From: an uncultured Bacteroidaceae bacterium
Lineage (GTDB): Bacteria; Bacteroidota; Bacteroidia; Bacteroidales; Bacteroidaceae
Length of the DNA: 61,055 nucleotides
Reading direction: 5' to 3'
NCBI GenBank assembly: GCA_905235285.1
Contig: CAJOLI010000002.1
Span: forward strand, 1-61,055
Position 1 is the first letter of the stretch, and each line of letters starts with the position of its first letter. Of this stretch, positions 36,028-44,936 are shown one piece after another. A program made the translations under genes and the position numbers. The notes beneath the pieces are model-generated. The model ran no database searches. It had not been told where the DNA came from and saw only the letters and a program-made list of their open reading frames with translations.

Positions 36028-38019
36028 ATGAAAACCAATCTAAGTTCACAAATCACACTTGACCGTGTGTCGCCCCGATACTACCGCCCCGATGGCAATA
36101 TCGAGCGCTCTGTGCTGACACGCTTTGAGAAGCTACCAACCGAAATCTATGCCACGGCCGAGGAAGGTGCCACGGAAGTGGCGCTGAAGGTTGCCGCCAC
36201 CATACGGCAGCGTCAGCGGGAAATTCGCGCATGCACCATGGCTTTCTCGGGAGGAGCCACCCTCACCGAGGTCTTCAACCAACTCGTAAGGATGCATGAG
36301 GAGGAAGGCCTCAGTTTCCAGAACGTCGTCGTCTTCGTTACATACGAATACTACCCGTTGCCGACCGACAGTGTGCAGTCGAACCTCAAAATCCTGAAGG
36401 AGCAGTTCTTCGACCGCGTTGACATCCCCTCTCAGAACATCTACCCGCTCGACGGCACCATACCTCAGGAACGCGTCACAGAGCACTGCATGGCCTACGA
36501 GAAGATGATAGAGCAGATGGGAGGAATCGACATTGCCCTGCTCGGCATAGGCCGCATGGGCAATATAGCCCTCAACGTTACCGGCTCACAGCGCAACAGC
36601 CACACGCGCCTCGTGCTGCTCGACGCCACCAGCCGTGCCGAAGCCGTGAAGGTGTTCGGAGCCGAACAGAACGTGCCCGTATGCGCCATCACCATGGGCA
36701 TATCCACCATCCGCAAGGCAAAAAAAATCTTCCTGCTGGCCTGGGGCGAGGAGAAAGCCGAGGTCATCAAGAGCGCCGTCGAGGGCGAGATTACTGATGC
36801 CCAGAGCGCCACGTTCCTGCAGATGCACAACAACGTTCAGGTGGTGCTCGACCTCTCGTCGGCCGCCAACCTCACGCGCATCCGCCGCCCCTGGCTCGTC
36901 ACCTCTTGCGACTGGGACGACAAGCTCATACGCTCCGCCATCGTCTGGCTTTGCCAGAAGACGGGCAAGCCCATCCTCAAGCTGACCAACAAGGACTACA
37001 ACGAGTACGGTCTCGGCGAACTGCTGGCCATCTATGGCTCGGCTTACGATGTCAACATAAAGATCTTCAACGATCTGCAGCACACCATCACAGGCTGGCC
37101 GGGAGGCAAGCCCAACGCCGATGACAGCAACCGCCCCGAGCGCGCCAAGCCGGCTCAGAAGCGCATCATAATCTTCTCGCCACACCCCGACGATGATGTC
37201 ATCTCGATGGGCGGCACGCTCCAGCGATTGGTCAAACAGAAACACGAGGTACACGTAGCCTACGAGACCAGCGGCAACATTGCCGTAGGCGACGAGGAAG
37301 TATTCCGCTTCATGCACTTCATCCAAGGCTTCAACGAGCTCTTCGACGAGGGCAAGAACGAGGTAATCAATGCCCGCTACAAGGAATTCATAGACTTCAT
37401 CAACAAGAAGAAGCCCGAAGACTTTGACACACGCGAGATTCTTGAGGTCAAGGGGCTCATCCGGCGGGGTGAAGCGCGCATGGCCTCGATGTACAGCGGC
37501 ATACCCTTGGAGCGCGTACACTTCCTCAACCTGCCGTTCTACGAGACGGGCAAGATACAAAAGAACCCCATCTCCGAGGCCGACATAGAGATCGTGCTCA
37601 ACCTGCTGCGCGAGGTGCAGCCACATCAGATCTTCGTCGCTGGCGACCTTGCCGACCCACACGGCACCCACCGCGTCTGCACTGACGCCGTGCTGGCCGC
37701 CATCGACATCGAGAAAGAAGCTGGAGCCGAATGGCTCAAGAACTGCCGTATCTGGATGTACCGCGGCGCCTGGGCCGAATGGGAGATAGAGCACATTGAG
37801 ATGGCTGTGCCCATCAGCCCCGAGGAGCTGCGCACCAAGCGCAACGCCATCCTCAAGCATGCCAGCCAGATGGAGTCGGCTCCTTTCCTGGGCAACGACG
37901 AGCGCTTGTTCTGGCAGCGCGCCGAGGACCGCAACCACGCCACGGCAGAGCTCTACAACAGCCTCGGCCTGGCAGCCTACGAGGCTATGGAAGCGTTCGT
38001 TCAGTACCATCCGCTTTAA
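36028..38019 (+). CDS. NagB-like domain fused to LmbE/PIG-L deacetylase
   Basis: 663 aa from the ATG at 36028 (an in-frame ATG five codons earlier lies inside the repeat). Residues about 40-300 have the NagB/glucosamine-6-phosphate deaminase fold (MAFSGGATL, YEYYPLPTD, LLGIGRMGNIALN, AITMGIST). Residues about 375-610 are LmbE-like: SPHPDDDVISMGGTL (about 383-397) and DPHGTHRVC, the metal site. The NagB catalytic positions look lost: NMDEY reads VTYEY, and GxDGHxAFNEP reads GRMGNIALNVT. From memory, Bacteroides homologues share part of this loss. The PIG-L half keeps its zinc ligands, so N-deacetylation is the safer guess. Confidence 0.9.
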   Translation: MKTNLSSQITLDRVSPRYYRPDGNIERSVLTRFEKLPTEIYATAEEGATEVALKVAATIRQRQREIRACTMAFSGGATLTEVFNQLVRMHEEEGLSFQNVVVFVTYEYYPLPTDSVQSNLKILKEQFFDRVDIPSQNIYPLDGTIPQERVTEHCMAYEKMIEQMGGIDIALLGIGRMGNIALNVTGSQRNSHTRLVLLDATSRAEAVKVFGAEQNVPVCAITMGISTIRKAKKIFLLAWGEEKAEVIKSAVEGEITDAQSATFLQMHNNVQVVLDLSSAANLTRIRRPWLVTSCDWDDKLIRSAIVWLCQKTGKPILKLTNKDYNEYGLGELLAIYGSAYDVNIKIFNDLQHTITGWPGGKPNADDSNRPERAKPAQKRIIIFSPHPDDDVISMGGTLQRLVKQKHEVHVAYETSGNIAVGDEEVFRFMHFIQGFNELFDEGKNEVINARYKEFIDFINKKKPEDFDTREILEVKGLIRRGEARMASMYSGIPLERVHFLNLPFYETGKIQKNPISEADIEIVLNLLREVQPHQIFVAGDLADPHGTHRVCTDAVLAAIDIEKEAGAEWLKNCRIWMYRGAWAEWEIEHIEMAVPISPEELRTKRNAILKHASQMESAPFLGNDERLFWQRAEDRNHATAELYNSLGLAAYEAMEAFVQYHPL

Positions 38020-38039
38020 TATCTCATTATTATATTTAA

Positions 38040-38072
38040 TGTGCTGGCACCGCTATCCCCGGTGCCGGCACA
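38040..38072 (+). terminator. Strong hairpin after nagB-lmbE
   Basis: TGTGCTGGCACCG (38040-38052)/CGGTGCCGGCACA (38060-38072), 13 bp with one G-T pair. The T-run behind it is weak (TAATGTTTTAC), so it may be a poor terminator or an mRNA-stabilising stem. Confidence 0.6.
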
Positions 38073-38105
38073 TAATGTTTTACATCTTAAACAAATCCTA
38101 CATCT

Positions 38106-38810
38106 ATGAAGCACAAAGAGATTATTTCTGCCGCTATCATTGCGCTGGGCATCTGCGTATTAGGCTGGTTCGTAAAGGCCGGCATCGACGATTTCGTCAA
38201 CAAGGACCGCCGCGTCTGCGTCAAGGGTCTGGCCGAGCAGGAAGTGGCAGCCGACAAAGTGACGTGGCCCATCGTCTCGAAAGAGGTAGGCAACGACCTG
38301 CCCAGCCTCTACGACCGCATCGGAGCTACACAGGGCAAAATCAAGAACTTCCTCACGGCAGCGGGCATCACCGCCGACGAGCTGACCGAGAACGCGCCGG
38401 CCGTGGCCGACCTCAGTGCACGCGAGTACGGCGACCGCAACATGCCTTATCGCTACATCGTCACATCGGTCATCACGGTGACGTCGAAGGACGTGTCCAA
38501 GGTGCGAGGCATCATGGCCCGACAGGGCGACTTGCTCAAGGAGGGCGTAGCCATCGTCGACGGAGGCTACGAAAACCCCGTGAAGTACGAGTTCGTAGCC
38601 TTCCGCGAGATGAAGCCCACAATGATGCAGGAGGCCATTACCAATGCCGAGAAGACGGCCGAACAGTTTGCCGAGAATTCGCATTCGCGCCTCAACAAAA
38701 TCATCAGCGCCGACCAAGGGCAGTTCTCCATCGAGGACCGCGACTCCAACACTCCTTGGATTAAGAAGGTGCGCGTAGTGACTACCATCACCTACTCGCT
38801 GAAGAACTGA
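38106..38810 (+). CDS. SIMPL domain protein (DUF541)
   Basis: 234 aa with one N-terminal membrane helix (IISAAIIALGICVLGWFV) that anchors it or serves as an uncleaved signal. The SIMPL/DUF541 domain (about 35-230) starts VCVKGLAEQEVAADKVTW and includes a long helix with MMQEAITNAEKTAEQFAE. Family members are periplasmic proteins of unclear role (YggE, BP26), sometimes linked to oxidative stress. It is monocistronic, with a terminator at 38882. Confidence 0.88.
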   Translation: MKHKEIISAAIIALGICVLGWFVKAGIDDFVNKDRRVCVKGLAEQEVAADKVTWPIVSKEVGNDLPSLYDRIGATQGKIKNFLTAAGITADELTENAPAVADLSAREYGDRNMPYRYIVTSVITVTSKDVSKVRGIMARQGDLLKEGVAIVDGGYENPVKYEFVAFREMKPTMMQEAITNAEKTAEQFAENSHSRLNKIISADQGQFSIEDRDSNTPWIKKVRVVTTITYSLKN

Positions 38811-38881
38811 GACCTGAGCTACAAGGGCTTCAGCTATGCCTGCAAGGGTGTACAACCGAGCCCTTAACTCTTCAGACCATA

Positions 38882-38920
38882 ACCCTTAAGGATTCCACCC
38901 GGAAACCGTAAGGGCTTTTT
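38882..38920 (+). terminator. Rho-independent terminator of the SIMPL gene
   Basis: CCCTTAAGG and CCGTAAGGG (one mismatch) around a 14-base loop, then CTTTTTC. Confidence 0.7.
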
Positions 38921-38942
38921 CATACCTCGACGCAGATACAGA

Positions 38943-39006
38943 AAATCAAGCCGGTTGTGTGAGGTTTTCCAACCGGCTGGAAAGCCCCACACAACCGGCT
39001 TGATTT
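38943..39006. repeat. Cruciform-like inverted repeat built on AACCGGCTTGA
   Basis: Perfect 19-bp arms (38943-38961 and 38988-39006; one arm contains ACAACCGGCTTGATT). Between them lies a smaller hairpin TTTCCA-ACCGGC-TGGAAA. Another AACCGGCTTGATC follows at about 39015-39027. It is between convergent genes. Confidence 0.75.
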
Positions 39007-39033
39007 GCACATTCAACCGGCTTGATCAACCGA

Positions 39034-39112
39034 CACGACCAGTCGCATCAAACAACACGAACGGTCACATCAAACAACACGACCGGTCACATCCTCGGAT
39101 GCGACCGGTCGT
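39034..39112. repeat. 22-bp tandem repeats ending in a terminator-like palindrome
   Basis: Two full 22-bp units (39034-39055, 39056-39077; each starts CACGA, contains GGTC or AGTC and ends CATCAAACAA) and a third begun at 39078. The third folds into a 16-bp near-perfect palindrome (39079-39112, ACGACCGGTC...GACCGGTCGT) followed by TTTTCTTTTTT. The last part can act as a terminator. 38811-39130 holds no gene. Confidence 0.75.
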
Positions 39113-39130
39113 TTTCTTTTTTCTCAGTAT

Positions 39131-41623
39131 TTATCGAGTCTTCACGCGGATGATGTTTAGCGAGAATGGCGGCACGGGATAGTTGATGGAGCTTGCGCCC
39201 TCCACATTGCGAATCACCGTTTCCATTGGCGAGACATTGAGTTGTGCGCGCATGGAATTTTCATCGCTGCCCTTGGCCGATGTGAGTAAGGTCACGTTTG
39301 GCTGTCCGACTACCTTGCAGCCCAAGTTCAGTTTGGCCGACTGTGCCGCAGATGTCGGGTTGACGAGTTTGACAATCAGCTCGCCGCTCTTCTCGTCGAG
39401 AGTGGCGTTTGCATAGAGACTCTGGCGCTCGGGTAGGCTGAACTCGTGGATGAGCTGCCCGTCAAGCAGGCAGCGGGCCGAGGTGCCACGTACCTGAATC
39501 TCGACGTTGTACCAGCGGCCTTCCTCGAGACGCCCTTGAGTAGCCGCGAGGGTGTTCTTGCCGCCGTCGGCCATGCGCTCTATGGCGTGCTGCGAGTTGC
39601 CCCAGCCACCGAGGTTCCACCAGATGAGGTTCTCGTCGTCCTCGGCGCCGAAGACTACGATGAAGCCCTCGTTGCCCTCCATGCGACGAGCCTCGACACG
39701 TAGAGTGTAGTTGTCAGGAAGATTCGTAGTATTGAGAATCACAGAGCCTTCGGCGCGCTGGTTCTGTTGTTTCATGACGCCGTCTTCGAAGGCCCACCGG
39801 CTCTGCGTGCGGCGACGTCCGTCAGCCTCGCCGCCAAAACCCTTCCAAGCGCCTTTATCCGTGGCAAGCTCATCCTTGAGGATTACGTTTCCCCCGCCGT
39901 CCGAAATCTCCAAGTTGCGGAACTCGGCTTGCGTTTCCCACGTGGAAAAGCCTACGTGGTGCCCTATGGTCGGCGCCAGAGCGTTGTTCGTCACGCTCAC
40001 CGGCACTATGCGCGTTCCAATATTCTGAGCCATCATCTTCTGCACATGGTAGGAGGGAGTACCGAAACTCTGGCTGGCGTTGAAACGGATCATGTCGGGG
40101 CGCCAGGCCTGGTTGTCCTCGTTGACGAAGATAGGTGCATAGGAGCCCATGACGACGATGTCGGCGTTGCGCTCCAGACCCTGCATGTAAATGGCCTCGC
40201 CCAATGCGGCCGTCAGGTGTCCGTTGACACCGAAGCCCTGCGTCACAGCATACTCGCCGACGTAGATTTTCGGTCCGTTGCGGTCGTAACTGTCGTACTT
40301 GGTGAAATTCTCCTCGAACCACGAGGGCGAGCGGTAGTAGTGCTCGTCGAGGATGTCTACGGGGTGGTTGCTGCGCCACGAGGGCTCATCCGTGCCCCAC
40401 GACTCCACGTTTCCGATGACCTCGACTTCGGGGTACTTAGCTTTAATGGCTTTATAGAACTGTATGTAGCGCTCGAAATAGTGGTCGCTCTGGTCACGAT
40501 TGTTGTCGAAGTAGAAATTGGCGTTCTCGTTGCCCACTTCCATGAGTCGCAGGTTGAAGGGCTCAGGGTGACCGTTGCGGGCTCGCTCGGCGCCCCACTT
40601 CGTAGTCTTGGCGTCGCCGTTGGCATACTCGATGGCATCTAAGGCCTCCTGGATGTACACCTCAAGCTGGTCGTAGGGTTGCAGCCATCCGTGGCCGAGA
40701 CCTACGTTGACTACAAAGAGGGGCTCGGCCCCCAGGTCCTCAGCAAGCTGCAACATCTCATGATAGCCGAAGCCGTCGGTTATGTTGTAACCCCAGTTGA
40801 CGCTGAGGTGACCAGGCCGCTGCTCGATGGGGCCTACGGTGTTCTTCCATTCGAAGCGGTTGTGCAGCTTGTTGCGCGGCGTAGTCTGGCCCTCAACGTA
40901 GCAGCCGCCGGGGAAACGCATGAACTTAGGATGCAGATCTTCCAGCAGCTCAGCGAGGTCTATGCGGCAGCCGTTGGGGCGTCCTTTGTAGGTGGGCGGG
41001 AAGAGGCTAACGACATCAAGGGTGAACGTGCCAGGAGCGCTGAAAGTGAGAGCCATAGAGCCCGCAGGGTCGCTACCCGTGGCCACTACGGCGATGTCTT
41101 TGACCTGAGTCCACTGCCCGGCTTTGAGCTTCAGCGGCACAATGGCCTGCCCGAGGTCGCGCCCGTCGCGGCCGCGAAGCCGCACGGCAGCCTCTCCCTT
41201 GTAGGCCGCGTCAGCCTTTATCCAAGCCGAGAAAGTGTAGGTCGTCTGCTGACGGAAAGCCATGCCCCAGTAGCCCTCGTTCTGCACGCCGTCGCCAGCC
41301 GACTTGACGCTGAGGCGTAGGGCGTGGGCCTGACGCGGGTTGAGCATCCTGTCGGTGACGAGTGACGCAGCAGCCGTACCGACTGTCGTCCAGTGGGCAG
41401 GACGCTGCTCATCGTCCTCGAACGAGCGATTTTGAACCAGTTCAGCGTAGAGACCGCCGTCGCCAGCATGGTTGATTTCCTCGAAGAAGATTCCATAGAG
41501 ACGGGGACTTACGGCAGCGCCCAAATGCTGAACGTCGACATTGACTATAGGTTGAGAACTTGCGACCACAGCTGACGACAGTGCCGCAGCAAGAAGAGGT
41601 AGCTTAATAGAAAAATGTTTCAT
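39131..41623 (-). CDS. Secreted GH51 alpha-L-arabinofuranosidase
   Basis: 830 aa from the ATG at 41623; the promoter at 41665 rules out the longer frame to 41806. Signal peptide to about residue 23. It has an N-terminal CBM4-like sandwich (YGIFFEEINHAGDGGLYAEL then a carbohydrate-binding-like domain to about 205), the GH51 barrel (MRFPGGCYVEG, acid/base EVGNENANFYF Glu366, nucleophile probably Glu457 in YVGEYAV), and a C-terminal sandwich. A concanavalin/DUF1080-like domain of about 170 residues (about 558-728) is inserted before the last sandwich. It removes arabinose from arabinan, arabinoxylan or arabinogalactan, and matches the GH53 galactanase. Confidence 0.92.
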   Translation of the reverse strand: MKHFSIKLPLLAAALSSAVVASSQPIVNVDVQHLGAAVSPRLYGIFFEEINHAGDGGLYAELVQNRSFEDDEQRPAHWTTVGTAAASLVTDRMLNPRQAHALRLSVKSAGDGVQNEGYWGMAFRQQTTYTFSAWIKADAAYKGEAAVRLRGRDGRDLGQAIVPLKLKAGQWTQVKDIAVVATGSDPAGSMALTFSAPGTFTLDVVSLFPPTYKGRPNGCRIDLAELLEDLHPKFMRFPGGCYVEGQTTPRNKLHNRFEWKNTVGPIEQRPGHLSVNWGYNITDGFGYHEMLQLAEDLGAEPLFVVNVGLGHGWLQPYDQLEVYIQEALDAIEYANGDAKTTKWGAERARNGHPEPFNLRLMEVGNENANFYFDNNRDQSDHYFERYIQFYKAIKAKYPEVEVIGNVESWGTDEPSWRSNHPVDILDEHYYRSPSWFEENFTKYDSYDRNGPKIYVGEYAVTQGFGVNGHLTAALGEAIYMQGLERNADIVVMGSYAPIFVNEDNQAWRPDMIRFNASQSFGTPSYHVQKMMAQNIGTRIVPVSVTNNALAPTIGHHVGFSTWETQAEFRNLEISDGGGNVILKDELATDKGAWKGFGGEADGRRRTQSRWAFEDGVMKQQNQRAEGSVILNTTNLPDNYTLRVEARRMEGNEGFIVVFGAEDDENLIWWNLGGWGNSQHAIERMADGGKNTLAATQGRLEEGRWYNVEIQVRGTSARCLLDGQLIHEFSLPERQSLYANATLDEKSGELIVKLVNPTSAAQSAKLNLGCKVVGQPNVTLLTSAKGSDENSMRAQLNVSPMETVIRNVEGASSINYPVPPFSLNIIRVKTR

Positions 41624-41664
41624 TATTAATATGTTTATTGATTGTATTTTATACGTCACGCCTA

Positions 41665-41672
41665 CAAAAGTA
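41665..41672 (-). promoter_or_regulatory. -7 promoter box (TACTTTTG) of the GH51 gene
   Basis: TACTTTTG on the minus strand, 41 bp before the ATG at 41623; it fixes that start. Confidence 0.55.
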
Positions 41673-41735
41673 GTCGAAAGAAACAATACTACAAAAAAAA
41701 ATGGAATAAATCTTGTGTCTATGCCCGAAAAAGCG

Positions 41736-41743
41736 TAATTTTG
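41736..41743 (+). promoter_or_regulatory. -7 promoter box (TAATTTTG) of the zinc-hook operon
   Basis: TAATTTTG, 22 bp before the ATG at 41766; CTTG about 21 bp upstream may be the -33 box. It is the only good promoter seen before 48399, so it probably drives five genes. Confidence 0.5.
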
Positions 41744-41765
41744 CACATTCAAAACAGATTGATGC

Positions 41766-44459
41766 ATGCCTGAAACATATTCACCGACTTTTGACAACAG
41801 CTGCACTCCCGAGGAGCTCGTCAGGCAATGGTGGCTTCAGCGATTCGGAGAGGCTTTGCCCGAGGATGCCAGGACTTGGCTGAGGGGACTTTTACGACGC
41901 GAAGTCAGCCGCGCACGCATCGATGCGCAGCGACTCGACGACACCTCCCTGCAACGCCTCCACGACAGCCGCCGGCTGGCACAGACAAAACTCGTCAACG
42001 TCGAAGCCTCAATCGCCGCACTACGCAAGCAGAAAGAACAGCTCAACCGATTCGTAGACGTCAACACGGAACTCAACGAGCAGAAGGCGCGGCTCTATGA
42101 GGCTACCAAGCAGCAGGCTGCATTCCTGACAGAGCAGCGGCAGCTTGAGCGCTTCGAGGAGTTTGAATCCATCAACGGAGTGTTCCAGCGACTCTATGTC
42201 CTCAGCAAGACAATCGACGAGGCACGCAAGGCGATAGGCCAGATGGCCATCAGCCTCGACGAGGCCAACCGCCGCAACCTCGAGGCCGAGAAGCGCGTCG
42301 TCATGGAAGAAGCCAAGGTGCGGGAGGCCGAGGACACCACCATGCAGGCTGCTTTCATCATGGCGCAGGCCGAACGCCTGTTAGCGCAAAACGGATGTGC
42401 TGAAGACGAGCACCGATTCAACGAGAACGACCTGCAGCAGCTGCAGGAACGCCAGACGATGCTCCAGAAAGAGCTGCAAGAAAACATCAACGAGGCCGAA
42501 GCCACTGAGAAATTGACGACTGAGCTGCTACTGCGCAGGCAAGCCCTCGAGCCACATCGCAGCATGATAAACGAGGTCAGCGGTGTAAAGGCCCAGCTCG
42601 ACCAGCTCTTCCAGACACAAGAGCTGTGCGACACGCTGACAAACCAACTACGCTATGCCACCGAGCAACAAAACGAGCGCAACGAGCAGCTCGGACGACT
42701 CTTCTATGAGAACCAAGGGCTGCAGGCTGAAATAAACAAGAAAAAAGAGGAAGCCGACGGCCACAGGCGTAACATTGCTGGGCAGGACAGCTACACCATG
42801 CAGCGCAGAGCCTTGGAATTGCGCAGCCGCAAACTCATGCTCGAGACGGGACTCTCACTATGGAAAAGCATAGCCAAGGGCTACGACCTTATCGAAGTAA
42901 AAGCGCAAAAGCTCACACAACTGCGGCTGCGCATAGAACACCTCAACAAGAACATCGATGCCCTGACAGAACAAGTCATGCGCGATGAGCAACAACTCAG
43001 CCAAAAACGCTATCACCTCACACTCTCAAAAAGCCAGAACGTCATCGAACTGCGCACCGACCTCGAGGAGGGCACACCGTGCACCGTATGCGGAGCCACA
43101 CACCACCCCTGGCAAGGAGAGGGACTCATAGAGCAGGGCACGCTCATTGCCTCACTCAAGAACGAGGTTGACGTGCTCAGTCAGGACCTGCGGGCCAAGC
43201 AGCGCGAGTTGCGCCAGATGAGCGACGAGCTCATCGCAGCCCAGAGCCAGCTGAAGATTGAGAGCGAGAACCTCGACATCATCAGTGATCGCCAAAACAA
43301 AGACACCGACGAATGGCAGACATTCGCCGTGCTCGACCGCTCGTTCACAGAATGCTCTATTTCCACCAATAGAGAGGCGCGCACGACGCTCATGCAGCAG
43401 CTGATTGACAAGACAACAGTAGATGCCGAGCAGGCTGAACGGGACCTCGAGACGTTCACCTTCCACCTTGACTCCATAGCATCACTCGGATCAGAGATTC
43501 AGGAAAAACAGCAACACGCCGCCGACTTGGCCATCCAGCTCAATGAGGTGAACACCGCATGCCAAGTCCTTGCACGAGAAGTGGAGAACCTGAACAGGCG
43601 CATCAGCGACACTACTCAGCACTTCGGACGACAATACGAGAAACTCACAGCCATAGTTACCATCCCCGACTGGTATCGCAGTTGGCGCGACTCCCATGAA
43701 GGTCTGAAGCAGAGAATACAAACAATGGCAGACAAGTGGCAGACACTCTCATCGCAGATTGAGGCCAACCAATCAAGAAGCAATGTATTGGCAACAGCAT
43801 GCGAACTGCTGCGCAAAGCCATCACACGCACACAAGCCGATGTCATGCTCTGCGAAAGCATTGCTACACGGACTGGGGACAATGCCAAGAAAGCCTCTAC
43901 CGAACTACTCAAGCTGCTCGACGACGGCGACCCCAAAGGATATTTCACCGCTGCACGCCAACGGCTGACAGAGCAACAGGTTATCTTGCAACAAGCTAAG
44001 GCCGAACACCAACAATGCCACGACACGCTGGCTGCGCTGACGGCTCAGAAAGAAAACTTCGACGAGACAATCCTGCAGGCAGAGAACATAAGGGCCAGCG
44101 AACAACGCAAGCTCGACATCTGGATGCAGCGCTTCAACGCCAACAATCCGCCCGTTCAGACGGCCGAACTCGAACGCGTACTCGCCGACGGCAAAGATTG
44201 GAGCGAGACACGCCGCCAGGTGAGGCACAACGAACTGCAGATAGCGCTCCTGCAAGCACGCACCGACAACCTAAGAGCTCAGATAATAGAGTTGCAGGCC
44301 AACGGACTAAGACCTGTGACCGGCAATGGCGAAGCCGAACAGAAACAGCTGGACCTGCAGATAGAAGAGCTGGAAACTCAGCGACGAGAAGTCCTCATGC
44401 AAATAGCCAAGGCTGACGAAGCTCTCCTACGCCACCAACAAACGACACAACAACAATAA
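41766..44459 (+). CDS. Headless SbcC/Rad50-like coiled-coil protein with zinc hook
   Basis: 897 aa, charged and Gln/Glu/Leu-rich with heptad-like coiled coil for most of its length. In the exact middle is EEGTPCTVCGATHHPW (Cys439, Cys442), which matches the CxxC zinc hook at the tip of SbcC/Rad50. There is no Walker A at the N-terminus and no ABC signature or Walker B at the C-terminus, so the ATPase heads are missing. The first about 50 residues (LVRQWWLQRFGEALPEDART) are not coiled coil. It may be a structural or dimerising partner for another complex; the role is unknown. An AraC-fold protein starts 18 bp downstream. Confidence 0.8.
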   Translation: MPETYSPTFDNSCTPEELVRQWWLQRFGEALPEDARTWLRGLLRREVSRARIDAQRLDDTSLQRLHDSRRLAQTKLVNVEASIAALRKQKEQLNRFVDVNTELNEQKARLYEATKQQAAFLTEQRQLERFEEFESINGVFQRLYVLSKTIDEARKAIGQMAISLDEANRRNLEAEKRVVMEEAKVREAEDTTMQAAFIMAQAERLLAQNGCAEDEHRFNENDLQQLQERQTMLQKELQENINEAEATEKLTTELLLRRQALEPHRSMINEVSGVKAQLDQLFQTQELCDTLTNQLRYATEQQNERNEQLGRLFYENQGLQAEINKKKEEADGHRRNIAGQDSYTMQRRALELRSRKLMLETGLSLWKSIAKGYDLIEVKAQKLTQLRLRIEHLNKNIDALTEQVMRDEQQLSQKRYHLTLSKSQNVIELRTDLEEGTPCTVCGATHHPWQGEGLIEQGTLIASLKNEVDVLSQDLRAKQRELRQMSDELIAAQSQLKIESENLDIISDRQNKDTDEWQTFAVLDRSFTECSISTNREARTTLMQQLIDKTTVDAEQAERDLETFTFHLDSIASLGSEIQEKQQHAADLAIQLNEVNTACQVLAREVENLNRRISDTTQHFGRQYEKLTAIVTIPDWYRSWRDSHEGLKQRIQTMADKWQTLSSQIEANQSRSNVLATACELLRKAITRTQADVMLCESIATRTGDNAKKASTELLKLLDDGDPKGYFTAARQRLTEQQVILQQAKAEHQQCHDTLAALTAQKENFDETILQAENIRASEQRKLDIWMQRFNANNPPVQTAELERVLADGKDWSETRRQVRHNELQIALLQARTDNLRAQIIELQANGLRPVTGNGEAEQKQLDLQIEELETQRREVLMQIAKADEALLRHQQTTQQQ

Positions 44460-44477
44460 ATAAAACACGAGAGACCT

Positions 44478-44933
44478 ATGACTAAGTACAACATCCGACA
44501 AAAGAAAGAGAAACCCGCCAACTACAGAATGGCCGTCAGTGCCGATGTTATCAACGAAATCTATGAGCAGATGCTGCGCAAGATGATTGTTGAGAAAAAA
44601 TATCGCGACCCGCACTACACGGCAGCACGCCTGGCAGAAGAAATCGGCACAAACACACGCTACATCAGCGCGGCCGTAAGCCTGCGATTCCAGCAAACCT
44701 ACAGCGAGCTCATCAACGGATATCGCGTGAGGGAGGCTGCAGCAATACTCTCTGACAGACGCTACCGAGGGCTCACGATGGCCGAGATAGCTGCGATGGT
44801 AGGCTTTGCCAACCGACAGTCGTTCTACGCCGCCTTCTACCGCAACTACGCCAAGACACCCAAGGAGTTTCAAGACAACTTCTTCTCTAAAAGTCTGGAA
44901 CTGAGACGGTCACGGAAACTACGCACCAAATAA
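44478..44933 (+). CDS. Small AraC-type DNA-binding protein
   Basis: 151 aa with a C-terminal AraC helix-turn-helix pair (YTAARLAEEIGTNTRYISAAV about 47-67 and LTMAEIAAMVGFANRQSFYAAF about 99-120, then KTPKEFQ). The N-terminal about 40 residues are short and basic, with no sensing domain. It sits between the zinc-hook gene and the M49 peptidase (18 bp and 3 bp gaps), so it is part of their operon and may regulate it or bind DNA for the complex. Confidence 0.85.
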   Translation: MTKYNIRQKKEKPANYRMAVSADVINEIYEQMLRKMIVEKKYRDPHYTAARLAEEIGTNTRYISAAVSLRFQQTYSELINGYRVREAAAILSDRRYRGLTMAEIAAMVGFANRQSFYAAFYRNYAKTPKEFQDNFFSKSLELRRSRKLRTK

Positions 44934-44936
44934 ACA

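Noticed and set aside
36586..38010. 474-codon minus-strand open frame over the NagB-LmbE gene
   Set aside because: Mirror frame of a well-supported gene; no motif.
39034..39112. CRISPR array
   Set aside because: Units are directly adjacent with no unique spacers, and no cas gene is near.
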